Below, piece by piece: positions 1-10,412 of a DNA stretch of 64,000 nt. The DNA is from Diphasiastrum complanatum (lineage: Eukaryota; Streptophyta; Lycopodiopsida; Lycopodiales; Lycopodiaceae), in NCBI GenBank assembly GCA_029204225.1, contig CM055105.1, forward strand, positions 15,119,132-15,183,131, in the 5' to 3' direction. Position 1 is the stretch's first letter. Each line of letters starts with the position of its first letter. The notes beneath the pieces are model-generated. The model saw only the letters and a program-made list of their open reading frames with translations. It made no database searches and had not been told where the DNA came from. The position numbers and the translations under genes are program-made.

Positions 1-222
1 TGATAATTGCATATTATACTATGAATAACCTATCATGCTTGCGGGCTGCCCCCGGCGCCAAATTATAGCATTATTAAGAAAACTTTTTTTCCAATTCTAA
101 TGAGCTATGTGACATAGATTTCAAATTTGAGTGTTTTGATTGGTCCATGTGTAAGCAAAATTTGAAAAAAAATATACAAAGTATCTTTACAAAGGGTCTT
201 TTTTGGATTTAGAGCTTCTCTA
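1..222. repeat. Dispersed AT-rich repeat, partial
   Basis: No reading frame. The right half closely resembles 13780-13940 plus 19009-19050: both contain a gtgacatagat/gttacatagat block, then a run ending in gtatctttacaaa, then a cctctaat block. The second copy is split by the young copia element at 13941-19003, so this copy approximates its empty site. A looser relative may lie at 5930-6250. Confidence 0.5.
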
Positions 223-799
223 ATGCTTACGACTACACGTCCTGATATCTACTATGTTGTAAGTCTGATTAGTCAATTCATGTCATCACCCACTATGGAT
301 CATTGGAAAGCCGCGAAGAGGATTTTGAGGTACTTGAAAGGTACACCTAACCTTGGCTTGGTCTACCAAAGACAAAGTACTTTACCTAAGTTGCAAGGCT
401 ATGTTGAGGCTGATTGGGTAGGAAATGTAGATGATAGAAAGTCAACAATAGGTTATGCTCTCAACTTTGGTAGCAGTTGTTTTTCATGGTCTAGCAAGAA
501 GCAGGACACCATTTCTCTTTCTTCTGTAGAAGCTGAATATAAAGCGTAAGTTCTGCTACTCAAGAAGCTATTTGGCTGCGTAAGTTGTTATGTGAGATTG
601 GCATGAAGCAGATACATCCTACTATTATTTTTTGTGATAACCAAAGTGAGATACAGTTGGCTAAGAATCTTGTCTCATGCAAGAACAAAACATATTGAAG
701 TGAAATATCACTTTGTGCGTGAAAGCTACAATTTGAAGATATAAGTATTACACACTGTTCTACGATGTTACAAGTTGCTGATATATTTACGAAAGCTGA
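223..799 (+). pseudogene. Copia RT C-terminus / RNase H fragment
   Basis: Translation starts with TTTRPDIYYVV and runs through LISQFMSSP, HWKAAKRILRYLKGT, ADWVG, SWSSKKQDTISLSS and VEAEYKA, the standard copia RNase H segment. A stop follows at about 549. The homology continues in other frames (EAIWL, FCDNQSEIQLAKN, ADIFTKA) to about 799, where it abuts a copia integrase fragment of opposite strand. It is a broken fragment without LTRs. The same family recurs on the minus strand at 12716-13148. Confidence 0.85.
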
Positions 800-1555
800 A
801 GGTACTTGTCTTTCCCTTGATGTTCTCCTTGGCTTTTGACTTGATGAAGGTCCATCATCATCACCATCTAAAGTAGGATCCTTTACATCAACATAAAAAA
901 TGTTAGATCCATCCACATCACCATCAATAGTATTTGAAGTCACTTTTGGAATGTTTCTCTCATAAAAAATGACATCTCTACCAATAATCACTTTGTTAGT
1001 AGAAGGAATGTAAACCTTGTAGGCTTTACTCACCTCACTATATCCAACAAATATACCTTTCCTTGAAGATGGATCCTCCTTGGTCCTATCATCAAGAGTA
1101 ATGTTGACATAGCATGTGCATCCAAAAGTTCTTAGAAAGTTGACACTCAGCCTCCTCTTGAATAACATCTCAAAAGTTGTCCTTCCATCCAAAATAGCAC
1201 TCACGGCCACCTATTGCACAAGAAATTGGCACACAACAAAGCTTGATCCCAAAATGGTTTGTCAAGATTAGCACTTAACCTCATGGCTTTAGCACTTTTA
1301 CTAAAGTCCTATTCTTCCTTCCAGCCATTCCATTTTGTTGTGGAGTCATTAGGAGCACTTAACCTCATGGCTTTAGCACTTTCACATAAAGTCATATTCT
1401 TCCTTTCAGCGACTCCATTTTGTTGTGGGGTCCTTGATGTTGTATACTCCCTCTTGATCACATGCTCATCACAAAAGGCCTTGAACTTGGTAGATATGTA
1501 CTCACCACCATTGTCACTCCTTAAGCACTTGTCCTTGTGGAAAATTGGTTCTCTA
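798..1555 (-). pseudogene. Copia integrase fragment with internal 84-bp duplication
   Basis: Read on the minus strand, this carries the C-terminal half of a copia integrase: the LRTFGCTCYVN, GIFVGYSE, KAYKVYIPST and VIIGRDVIF blocks (about 960-1150), then an acidic Ser/Pro/Arg-rich tail reaching about 800. Between 1215 and 1550 the catalytic-core end (QQNGVAERKN-like) is recognisable but degraded by stops and by a tandem duplication of 84 bp (1270-1353 and 1354-1437). No intact DDE core remains. Confidence 0.8.
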
Positions 1556-2201
1556 TTACATTATTGATCCAGTATAAGGTAGTCTGTGTGACTTTGACAA
1601 AGCACAAGTCTCACAAACATGATTGATGCCACTTAAGGAACTTGGAAAACCTATCACAACCTTCTTTCTAGCCATTACCTCCAATGACTTCAAGTTGAGG
1701 TGTCCCATCCTTTTATGGCAAACCTCTTGATAGGTATTTGCTCTCTTGCAACACATCCAACTTGGTTAGAAAAACACAAGCATCTAGTTTGAACAATTTC
1801 CCTTGTCTTTTACCTTTTCCGATCAAGACATCCTTCCTTTTGATCATACAAGCATCTCCATCAAACTCAACCTTGAGGCCTTTACTTAGCAATTGACTCA
1901 CACTAAGCAGATTCTTGGTAATAGATGGAATAAACAAGACATCCTCCAAATGAACATTCTTATTTATAGAGAGAGAAATAGGAATTGTGCCAATCCCTTT
2001 GATTGCATGCTCACCATCATTGGCCGTGTAGATCACTCTCTTGTCATCTCCATATGCCAACAAAGAATTGAAGTACTCTTTGTGAAAAGTCATGTGTGAA
2101 CTTGCTCCACTATCAATCCACCATGGATCTAGATCTCCATCATTAGCAAGCATACATGAAGACATCACAAAAGCATCATCATTTGCATCTTGAACATCCA
2201 A
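1556..2201 (-). pseudogene. Copia protease and GAG-pre-integrase domain
   Basis: The first 162 codons (2201 down to 1713) encode the aspartic protease: WWIDSGASSHMTFHKEYF holds the DSGA active site, followed by IKGIGTIPI and VLFIPSITKNLLSVSQLL. The following 66-codon frame (1756-1556) has the zinc-binding HKRMGHLN and CETCALSKSHR motifs of the pre-integrase domain. The two frames overlap by about 44 bp, so one frameshift separates them. They are collinear with gag upstream (2202-2880) and integrase downstream (798-1555): one decayed element on the minus strand. Confidence 0.85.
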
Positions 2202-2880
2202 ACCATCCTCATCAAGAGTAAGATTACCTTACTGGTCTCCTTGATCTCTCTTCTTCTTGTAGCACTCACTTGCAAAGTGTCCTTTGATGCCACAATAGAA
2301 GAACTTGAGCTTTGATCTATCTTTCTTTTTGCCACTTGAAGAAGTCTCCCCTTGATTTTTCCCTTTAGACCACTTACTTTTGCTTTTGCCCTTGAATTTA
2401 CCCTTTGTGAACATATCCTCCTCTTGAAGTGTTGATGTAGATCCACCTCTTGCTTGAAGATCCATCAAACTTGGCAAAGTCTTTTGAATAGCAATACTTT
2501 GAACAATGTTAGCATGAGCATCCAACAATCCATTAAGAATAACTTGAACAAGCTCTCCTTCCTTAATGATCTCATCAATGCAAGCCAACTCATTATTCAA
2601 TGCTTTCATCCTCAAAATAAAAGTATTTGGACTTTCTTCACTTGAAAAAAATCGCCTTCTTAGATTCAACACTCTAGAAGTAGACTTGGATTCATAAAGC
2701 TTCTTCAATATATCCCAAACATCCTTAGATGAAGTACTCTTATCAACCTCCTTGAGAAGCTCATTGGTAACATTCGTCTTGATCATGTGTAGAGCCCTTG
2801 TGGCCCTCTTATCATACCTCATTTGATCTTGTTGTGTTGCTGGTGTCTCCTCCAAACCTACAACAATATCCAAAACATCA
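2202..2880 (-). pseudogene. Copia gag (UBN2-type) with altered zinc knuckle
   Basis: A 214-codon frame (2873-2229) starts within gag at DIVVGLEETP and continues with DVWDILKKLYESKSTSRV, ELVQVILNGLL and a Lys/Ser-rich linker, the usual UBN2/copia gag organisation. The CCHC knuckle reads FFYCGIKGHFASEC: the first cysteine is replaced by Phe, so metal binding is probably lost. The N-terminal ~50 residues are missing because the fragment is joined at 2880 to a gypsy integrase tail of opposite strand. The gag resembles that of the element at 13941-19003, suggesting the same clade. Confidence 0.85.
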
Positions 2881-3110
2881 ATGAAAACTATTCATTATAG
2901 AAAAATATCAAATTATACCTTCAAGACTGGACAGTCAGTATTGCACTATGACACTATACATGACTTTATGTTGCAAAAGTTTGTGCGCAAGTGGAATGGC
3001 CCATACGTTATACAAAATCTTTATGATAACAACATAGCCCAATTGGCGGAATTGAGCGAAAAACCGTTTGATAAGGTGAACATCAACAAGCTAAAGACCT
3101 ATCATATGTG
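2881..3110 (+). pseudogene. Ty3/gypsy integrase C-terminal domain fragment
   Basis: A 76-codon frame contains FKTGQSVLHYDT, KFVRKWNGPYVIQNLYDN and VNINKLKTYH. This is the SH3-like C-terminal domain of gypsy integrases (GDLVL...KL..KWDGPY....V....Y.L....VN...LK.Y). It begins abruptly at the junction with the minus-strand copia gag and ends at a natural stop. The catalytic core is absent. Confidence 0.75.
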
Positions 3111-3705
3111 AAGGAAGAGCCTTTTTGTACAGTATAGGGTAGTTTTCTTTTTACAACTTTTAGTACATATCTCTATATACAAATAGTGACAACAGATTAT
3201 AACCCCTCCCCTTGTTGAGAAACAATCGATAGAATGGACCAACAACACAACAACTCTTCTTCACAACAGTTGGGTATACATCTTCGAGACAGAGGACAAG
3301 AGATACTCACCCCCTGACACAGTTGCTGAATCTATATGCACGAAGTTTTATCTGGGACGAAACAGTTGCCGATTTACGGATACAGTCCAAGGAACTATGG
3401 GTATGGGATAGCACCAATGACATTTCCTACCTGACCTTTCTGTGGAGTCAAAAATTGATCAAGCACATTGTAGTGGACTGCGAGTATAAGGAGCCTTGTC
3501 GGTCACAGCTATCCCCACAAAGAACATGGTGTAAATGTATTTCACACCTGCCAAGAGGACAGTACCACAAAGATTAAGATTGCGAACCACTAACTTTTTC
3601 GGAGGGCCCTATTGGAGGAGACTATACCCTTGAAAATCTCTATGTGAAAATCATAATAATAATAATAAAATCTTGTTACTGTATATAACTTTCTCTTGCT
3701 TGTAA
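3111..3705 (+). other. Spacer between gypsy integrase tail and RNase H
   Basis: About 600 bp of probable element interior. An 84-codon frame at 3323-3577 (Trp/Cys-rich, DVADLRIQSKELWVW-like composition) is not recognised. A short ATA/AAT simple repeat lies near 3655-3670. Nothing else can be supported. Confidence 0.4.
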
Positions 3706-4185
3706 ATGGAAATCTCCTTAGAAAAGACCATGTACATACTATCAGGAGATGGGGCTTGTAGACATAAAAGCCGGGAGAGTGCTATAGGAGCGATATTGGA
3801 ACATCCAGAAGGGTTCAGAATAGCTAGCTTTGGGGTTTATCTAGGAGCGCATTTCACCAATAATATGGCTGAATATAAGGGCCTCGTGATGGGCTTGCAA
3901 ATGACGTTGAAAATGGGGGAAAACATTCAACAATTACGAATACATGGAGATTTTGAACTACTTATCAAAGGAATGACCGGAGAATATCAAAACAAAGATA
4001 AGATACTAAAGGATTACGCTTCAACCATAAGAAGTCTAGTATGACAGATATTGCACGTAGAATGGAGGCATGTGCCGAGATGTGAGAATTCTAGAGCAGA
4101 TCACCTTGCTAATATATCTTACCACAAGGATCATTACCATCGATGTACACCAAGAAAAAATAGTATTGAGCACATTAGCACAACA
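3706..4185 (+). pseudogene. Archaeal-type RNase H (aRNH) of a Tat-like gypsy element
   Basis: The frame at 3706-4044 contains LSGDGACRHKSRESAIGAIL, NNMAEYKGLVMGLQ and RIHGDFELLIKGMTGEY: the first Asp, the Glu and the second Asp of an RNase H active site, in the arrangement of the plant/archaeal RNase H family rather than the copia or classic gypsy RNase H. After an in-frame TGA at 4042-4044 the same frame continues with HVEWRHVPRCENSRADHLAN, which carries the last catalytic Asp and the HVPR..N..AD.LA signature. The domain is therefore complete except for one nonsense codon. It lies downstream of the integrase tail; additional aRNH domains are known from Tat-lineage elements. Confidence 0.75.
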
Positions 4186-4650
4186 GTTTAAATCTGGGTA
4201 CACGCCAAGGTTTAAGTGGCCCATAGTTCCTAGTTCTTTTGACTCTTACACCGAAGCGTGTGACAGTCTAAGCAGATTCACTGTTATGAGCACCCACCAT
4301 AGAGATGACATAGTACGGCTAGCAGGCCATTATACCCACCAGTTACAGAGATGGTTGCTTACCCCTTGGGAGTATTAGAACAAGGAAACAACGCTAAAGC
4401 TAAACAAGTGGTGGTATAATCCAAATGAACCTATGGAACTAGGGGCTGATCTGGCACTATACCTCAAAGTGCGAGATTTGAACTACAAGGAGCAAAAGAC
4501 CCTCAACGAGATGTTTCTCTTCCAAATTTTAGGAGCTGATGCGGTTCTCATTGACACAGATGAGGGCTCAAATCAAAGTGAAACAACTACAAAGACACCA
4601 CAAACAAATCTGTGCAAGAGCGCCTTTGTGATTGAGCACTAGAAGTGGCA
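4186..4650 (+). other. Tail of the aRNH element, unknown short frames
   Basis: A 69-codon frame (4433-4642, with DLALYLKVRDLNYKEQ and a Thr-rich end) and pieces of another frame (4070-4378) follow the aRNH in the same strand. They look like residual coding sequence of the same element but match nothing I know. An A-rich run follows at about 4681-4694. Confidence 0.3.
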
Positions 4651-5929
4651 ATCATTGTATATATGTTTATCTTTTTATTGTAAAAAAAAAAAAATTGTAT
4701 ATATAATTTGCAGTACAATATTATGTTGTCAATCACACCCACCACCATGCATCATATAGACACGATGCTTGAATCATCTGTTGCAAGTCTGACTGATTGC
4801 ATCCATATCCACACATCATGCATCGATTCTCAAAGATAAAGATGGGCATTCTTCTGAGATTGTCAATAGGGCATGTGTCTGAATGGCTAGGAGCATGATC
4901 GGGGTGGGTTTGAGAGGAAAGATTTGGATTGAAAAACAATGCAGTGGGGTGAAGAGTGAACACATGACTGCGTCTAAGTGGATCTGACTATATCTATTGA
5001 GCAAGAAGTAGTATTTGATCCATTTACAGCAATTATATAGTTGTTTGGATAGATTTAAGAGTTGAAAGGCTTAATGTATCATCACCCATCACAAGTTTCC
5101 AAACATTGGTACGTCTGCATTACTCATCAAGGCATTGTTGTGGAATGAACATATCTAGGTAGCATGATCATCTCTAGTATTAAGATCAATGGCCTTGATA
5201 TAGTTGAGAGAGAATTAGCCAAAGCATTGACACACCCTTACTATCTATACCCGAGAGATAAGTAGAGTTGTCTGATTATATGGATGATGATCCTCCCTAC
5301 TTCTAGGAGAAAAAGTTTGAACATGATAAGAAAGTATCATCTGAGTGCATGAGTAAGTCTTCGTCCAAATTGAGAGTGTTTGATCATTACCCATTGTGTC
5401 TCAACATTCAGTTCAATCCAGAAACATTGAATTGTATCAGTCTCCCTGATGGAAGCAGATCTACAGTGCATGCACAACACTTTGCACATTAGACACACTG
5501 TTGAAAAGTTGCATCCATGATCCACGACTCTACAATTTTGCATTTGCATTTTCACTTATGCATGGAACTGAGATAAGTGCATATTGTTATACTCTGTCAG
5601 GGAATGAGTGCATATGCCAAAGTAGGAGCACGTAATGGGTGTTTTGCAGGTACTGAAGAATCAAGACCAGAAGATCAAAGTTGGAAGAAACATTTAGGAA
5701 CACTGATGCTCTTGCCATCACCAACACCTGTACAAAACGATATGGATGATTAGCATCACTCAACTTAAGGGTGTTGATCCCAGAAAGTCATCAACACAGA
5801 ATCAAGCTGCAAAGATTCTGGGTCCGCCGTATGGGGACCATACTACCTAGTGGAGGTCATCAATATTAGCTAAATTTTTGACACCAAAAGTCGGACTAAT
5901 ATTGAGCAAAAAGCGGTTGCGTAGTATTT
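4651..5929. other. Intergenic, no supported feature
   Basis: About 1.3 kb without a convincing frame on either strand. The longest frames (62-76 codons) have no recognisable motif and conflict with each other. Confidence 0.6.
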
Positions 5930-6250
5930 GACGAGACCATAATACTATGAATTTTACGAAAGTTGATACAAAAAAGTGGACCAAAGAAGGGTCCCAGCCC
6001 GCCGCCCTTAAAGTGGCTAGACACGTTAATTATTAATAGATGATAGAACTTTTATAACGATCATGAGAACCGTCAAAAATATGTGACATAGACAAAGTTT
6101 TGTAAGAATGAAGAAAAATGCCAGTCCATGTAGAAATAGGTCCTAGCCTGTCTAAATGTGGCTAGTCAGAACTTTTACGGCCTTAAAATTGGCCCGTATA
6201 TAAAAATGCCAGTAATATCGAACAAAATTCTGACGTAATAGAAAATACTA
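5930..6250. repeat. Possible diverged copy of the 1-222 repeat
   Basis: Contains a GC-rich cagcccgccgccc block followed by an AT-rich stretch with tatgtgacatagac, echoing gcgggctgcccccgg and gctatgtgacatagat at 30-120. Similarity is judged by eye and weak. 6251-6358 holds nothing recognisable. Confidence 0.25.
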
Positions 6251-6358
6251 TACTAATACCAAAAATCTCTTTGTTTTTCATGAACAGTCGGTTTCTTCTC
6301 AAGATTGCTCTGTTTGTCACTTGTAACAACGTCAACAATTTGCAGAATAAAAAACCGG

Positions 6359-7026
6359 TCAATTGAAATACCGATAGGAAAAATTGACAAAATGACATAC
6401 ATCATCATCCTTGGATTTCTTAGGAATCTTCTTCGACCCTTTTTGTTTGCCTTTAGCAAGCAATGCTTGATCATCTTGTGGGGTTTGCCTTGACTTCACC
6501 ACCTCGCGACGCTGCTCTTCCTGCAACATGATTCCGTGCAAGTCTTCAAAAGTAGGCAATCTCTCCCTCAAAGCAATGTCGCTCACAAATATTTGTAGAC
6601 CTTCCGAAACACCGCTCATAGTGGTATGTACCAAATCAATGCCCCTAATTGGTTCTCCAATTGCCACAAGTTGATCTCTCAGCTCCTTTATCCTAGTAAA
6701 GAAAGATCCCACCGATTCGTCTTCTTCCATCCTGATTGTGTTCAATCTTGACTTCAAGAACATGGCACGAGCTGGATTGCAAGTTTGAAATTGCATCTTA
6801 AGAGCTTCCCAAGCTCCCCTAGCTGTCGTGGCATCACTTATATGGGTGATCACATGGTCTTTCACTGAAAGGTTGATCAAGGACAATGCTCTCTGTGCCT
6901 TTTAATCAAAGGCCCTCATGTCACCTAGAGTGGTATTAGGCCAGATTTCAATACCTGCAACAATGTCCCATAACTCCTTCTCCATCAAAATGCTCTTCAT
7001 TTTGAATTTCCAGATGTGGTAGTTAG
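6359..7026 (-). pseudogene. Copia gag, 3' part, split by a nested element
   Basis: The minus-strand frame carries WKFKMKSILMEKELWDIV (7020-6965), a TAA at about 6902, then SLINLSVKDHVITHI, ARGAWEALKMQFQ, MFLKSRLNTIRMEE and LQEEQRREVVKSR: a copia gag closely related to that of the element at 7027-12634. The sequence is interrupted at 7026 by that element; the missing N-terminal codons are at 12635-12715. The frame loses similarity after about 6400. Confidence 0.85.
7022..7026. repeat. Target-site duplication GTTAG, left copy
   Basis: gttag directly abuts the LTR at 7027. The matching gttag is at 12635-12639. Removing the element plus one copy restores a continuous gag frame (SQLDGASN then YHIWKFK on the minus strand), which fixes the borders. 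Confidence 0.85.
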
Positions 7027-7302
7027 ACTTAGAATTTGCTTTGCACAGGAACACAGATCATGCTACACAGTAACACAGACAGAAAATCACTCTTCTCAGC
7101 AAGCTCACATAGCAACTGTATTTCTCAAAATGAAATTACACTGTACATATAGTTGTTCACTCAGGCAACCCATGCATGACCCAGGTTGTCGTTGGCGGGA
7201 CGCGTGTCCCGTCGACTTGCCTCGTGGCTAGGCCAACTGATCCTTATCCACTGATAGGACCCACAGTACAGTAACACAGTGATTCTAACTTTAATTCTAA
7301 CT
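7027..7302 (-). repeat. 3' LTR of nested copia element
   Basis: Matches 12359-12634 almost base for base over 276 bp, including a gacgcgtgtcccgtcgac block near 7200. On the minus strand it starts directly after a purine tract (AAGGGAGAG, 7303-7311), the expected polypurine primer. Confidence 0.92.
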
Positions 7303-7355
7303 CTCTCCCTTAAAGTAGAGTCACTTTTTATACAGTCATATACATAGCTTTAAAG

Positions 7356-8825
7356 TTAACAAACTTTAAATACAGAAAGTTTTGATCTAAACTTATCAAA
7401 CTTTTCTCCAGTAAGTGGCTTAGTGAAAATGTCAGCTAGTTGTTCTTCTGTGCTACAATGAACAACATGAATTTCACGACTTAGCAGCCTTTCACGTATG
7501 AAATGATATTGAATCTCAATGTGTTTAGTTCTCGTATGGAACACTGGATTCTTTGCTAGCTGAATGCCACTCTGAATGTCGCTATGTAAAGTTGTGGGAT
7601 TTTTCTGCTTCATGCCAATCTCTTCCAAGATTTGTCTCAACCATATAGCTTCTTGTGCAGCACTACACATTGCCTTATACTCTGCTTCTATGGTGGAAAG
7701 AGCAATTGTACTTTGCTTCTTACTAGACCAGGAAAAGCAATTACCACAAAACTGAAATATATATCCTGTGGTGGATCTACAATCATCATAGTCACCTCCC
7801 CAGTCCGCATCCACATAGCCACACAACTCAGGTAAACCATCATGCTTCCTGTAAATCAAGCCATACTCTGATGTGCCTTTCACATAACGCAAAATGCGTT
7901 TAGCTGCTTTCCAATGCATTTCCGTAGGTGCTGCCATAAACTGACTTACAATGCCAACAACATAGCATATATCTGGTCTAGTTGTGGTAAGGTAAATCAA
8001 GCTCCCTACTAACTGTCTATATAGCGTAGCATCAAATGACTGTGATTCATCAAGCTTAGAAAGCTTTTTACCTGGTTCAATAGGAGTGTTTACTGGTTTG
8101 CAATCCTGCAACCTAAACCTGTGTAGTAACTCTTTGACATATTTCACCTGTGTTAAACCCACTTCATGTCCTTTTTGCCACACTTCTACTCCAAGGCAGT
8201 AATGCATAAGGCTGAGATCCGTCATCTCAAATTGTTCCATGAGGTCTTTCTTGATTATGTCTATCATCTCTTGATTATTTCCCGTAATAATCAAGTCATC
8301 AACGTAAAGAGCAATCAAAGCAACCATACCATCAAAGCATAAGACATATAGATTTGGATCAGAATGTATTCTCACCATCCCCTTTGAACAAAAGTAGGCA
8401 TCAATCCTACTATACCATGCACGTGGTGCTTGTTTAAGACCATAAAGCGCTTTCTTCAAGCGACATATTTTATTTTCCTGTCCTTTCGTTACAAAGCCTT
8501 CAGGTTGATCCATGAACACCTCCTCTTCTAACTCACCATTTAGAAAAGCAGATTTCACATCCATCTGATACAAAGGTGAAGCTAAAGCAATAAGTAGACG
8601 TAGAGTATTCCACTTACACACCGGCGCAAAGGTCTCCTCATAGTCAATTCCTTTATTTTGTGCGTACCCTTTGATTACCAATCTTGCTTTGTGCTTTGCT
8701 ATGTTTCCATCTGCATGGTACTTAGTTCTATATACCCATTTGCAACCAATGGGTTTCTTGCCAATTGGTGGTTCTACTAAGTCCCAAGTGTTATGCTTAG
8801 CAATTGACTCCATCTCCTCTCCCAT
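7356..8825 (-). CDS. Copia reverse transcriptase-RNase H
   Basis: 489 codons uninterrupted. RT begins NTWDLVEPP, with KWVYRTKYHADG, ARLVIKGYAQ, ETFAPV, QMDVKSAFLNGELEEEVFM, ALYGLKQAPRAWYSRID and the catalytic ALYVDDLIITG. RNase H follows: GSLIYLTTTRPDI, HWKAAKRILRYVKGT, GYVDADWGG, FSWSSKKQSTIALSTIEAEY, RTKHIEIQYHFIRE, LADIFTKPL. Slightly short between LRLLIALA and PLYQMD, where related copies carry a few more residues. It would use genomic RNA as template in the virus-like particle. The integrase-RT linker (8777-9010) is frame-shifted, so this is a well-preserved domain rather than a functional polyprotein. Confidence 0.95.
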   Translation of the reverse strand: MGEEMESIAKHNTWDLVEPPIGKKPIGCKWVYRTKYHADGNIAKHKARLVIKGYAQNKGIDYEETFAPVCKWNTLRLLIALASPLYQMDVKSAFLNGELEEEVFMDQPEGFVTKGQENKICRLKKALYGLKQAPRAWYSRIDAYFCSKGMVRIHSDPNLYVLCFDGMVALIALYVDDLIITGNNQEMIDIIKKDLMEQFEMTDLSLMHYCLGVEVWQKGHEVGLTQVKYVKELLHRFRLQDCKPVNTPIEPGKKLSKLDESQSFDATLYRQLVGSLIYLTTTRPDICYVVGIVSQFMAAPTEMHWKAAKRILRYVKGTSEYGLIYRKHDGLPELCGYVDADWGGDYDDCRSTTGYIFQFCGNCFSWSSKKQSTIALSTIEAEYKAMCSAAQEAIWLRQILEEIGMKQKNPTTLHSDIQSGIQLAKNPVFHTRTKHIEIQYHFIRERLLSREIHVVHCSTEEQLADIFTKPLTGEKFDKFRSKLSVFKVC

Positions 8826-9778
8826 GGCTTTGATCCAAATGTCATCATCCTTCGCTTCACCATAAGTCGAAGGTTCTTTGCTTTGAATAATGCTAGATAA
8901 CAGAGCATAATTTGCTTCATACCTTTCAGGTAGTATCTTCTCTCTTGTTGACCTTCATAGCTCTCCCTGGTTAGATGATCTTGGAAAGTCATCTATATCG
9001 CGGCTCTCCATCAATCTCTCAAACCACTTAGGGAGCTTTCTGTCAGGTGATCGGCTTCCTGGTGAAAATGTATCCCACGGTACATCCTTCTCCTTGCGTT
9101 TGTCACCTGCAATTTCAATCCTTCTTGCACCAAAAGGTTTGTCCCTACCTCTCCAACCTGTTTCTTGAGGTTAGTAGTAGTATCTTGAGATGTATCCTCA
9201 TGTTCATCACTCGGAAGGTCAATGAATGGATCATCATCAGGTGGTATCCTCACTATGCCATTTTTCCTATTGGATGTGTCTATCTTCTCAGCATCTTCGT
9301 CTTCATACATCTTGGATTCATCAAAGATAACATCTCGGCTTATATGGATTTTGTTTTCGACTAGATCAAAACATCTATAGCATTTCACGCGATGATCATA
9401 TCCTAGGAATATGCACTTGATAGCTTTTACATCAAGTTTACGTCTATCTTCCTTAGGAATATGTACAAAGGCCTTACATCCAAAGATTCGCAAGTGGTTC
9501 ACCTTTGGCTTTTTCTTTGTGAATGCTTCCTTAGGTGTAATTTTTGGTATGGCAATGGTAGGACTTCTATTTTGAAGATAGACTGCCGTGCTACATGCTT
9601 CTGACCAAAAATCTTTTGGTAATTTCATCTCAACTAGCATAGATCTGGCACTTTCCACAATCGTGCGATTTTTGCGCTCAACTACACCATTGAGAGCAGG
9701 AGTATGAGCTTGCGTAAATTGTCTTTTAATTCCACATTGATCACAAAGATCATTGAAGTCACTTATACTCACCTCCAC
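8826..9778 (-). pseudogene. Copia integrase C-terminal half and linker
   Basis: The 255-codon frame (9778-9011) holds the last part of the catalytic core (FTQAHTPALNGVVERKNRTI, supplying the Glu of the DDE triad; FWSEACSTAVYLQNR), then LRIFGCKAFVHIPKEDRR, CIFLGYDH and the VIFDES region, and an acidic Thr-rich linker. A frameshift separates it from the core N-terminus at about 9770, and another from RT: 8777-8992 is read in a different frame. Confidence 0.9.
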
Positions 9779-10412
9779 TATCTGATCTTAGGACTTTGAT
9801 CTTCTTACCTATTTGATTTTCGACCAAGTTTTTGAAGTTCTTGAAGTTATCAAAAGCACCTGATTTCTTCTTCAAGAAGTAGATCCACGTCTTACGTGAC
9901 ATATCATCAATAAAGGTCATGAAATAGAAGGCTTTTCCTAAGGACATGGTCCTCATGGGCCCGCATAAATCTGTGTGGATTAAATCCAGGATGTTCTTTG
10001 CTCTTGCAACACCCCCTTTATTGAACTTCTTTCGATGCTGCTTCCCATATATACAAGATTCGCACATCAATTTCAAGTGATCTTCTATTGTAGGCAGTCT
10101 TGTTACCATCTCCAATTTTCTCATCAAACTGAGGCTTCCCAAGTTCAAGTGACCAAGCCTCTTGTGCCACAACTCAGTTTGTGAAGGAATGGATGACACA
10201 AGTCCATGTTGCCCCTTGATTGTGGCATTCAATCTGTACAATTTTGTATTGGGCTCTCTTACTCCATTCGCAATAACTTTGAACTTTTGGTTCGCATCCT
10301 TCACAAAGCAACGATCATGGGCGAATTCTACTTTCAACTTTTGATCAGTAGTGACTCCAACAGAAAGTAGATTTTTCTTCAAACCTGGTACGTAAAGTAC
10401 CTCCCTGATCAT
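9759..10412 (-). pseudogene. Copia protease end, pre-integrase and integrase core
   Basis: 217 codons: VLYVPGLKKNLLSVG (protease C-terminus), WHKRLGHLNLGSL with CESCIYGKQHRKKF (HHCC zinc domain), DLIHTDLCGPM and FIDDMSRKTW (first catalytic Asp region), VLRSDSGGEYK (second Asp). The third acidic residue is in the next frame (9778-9011), offset by a small indel at about 9770. The missing ~20 codons to gag-PR lie across 10413-10425. Confidence 0.9.

Noticed and set aside
1259-1567. Plus frame with repeated LNLMALAL blocks, membrane-like
   Set aside because: Antisense of the decayed copia integrase with its 84-bp duplication.
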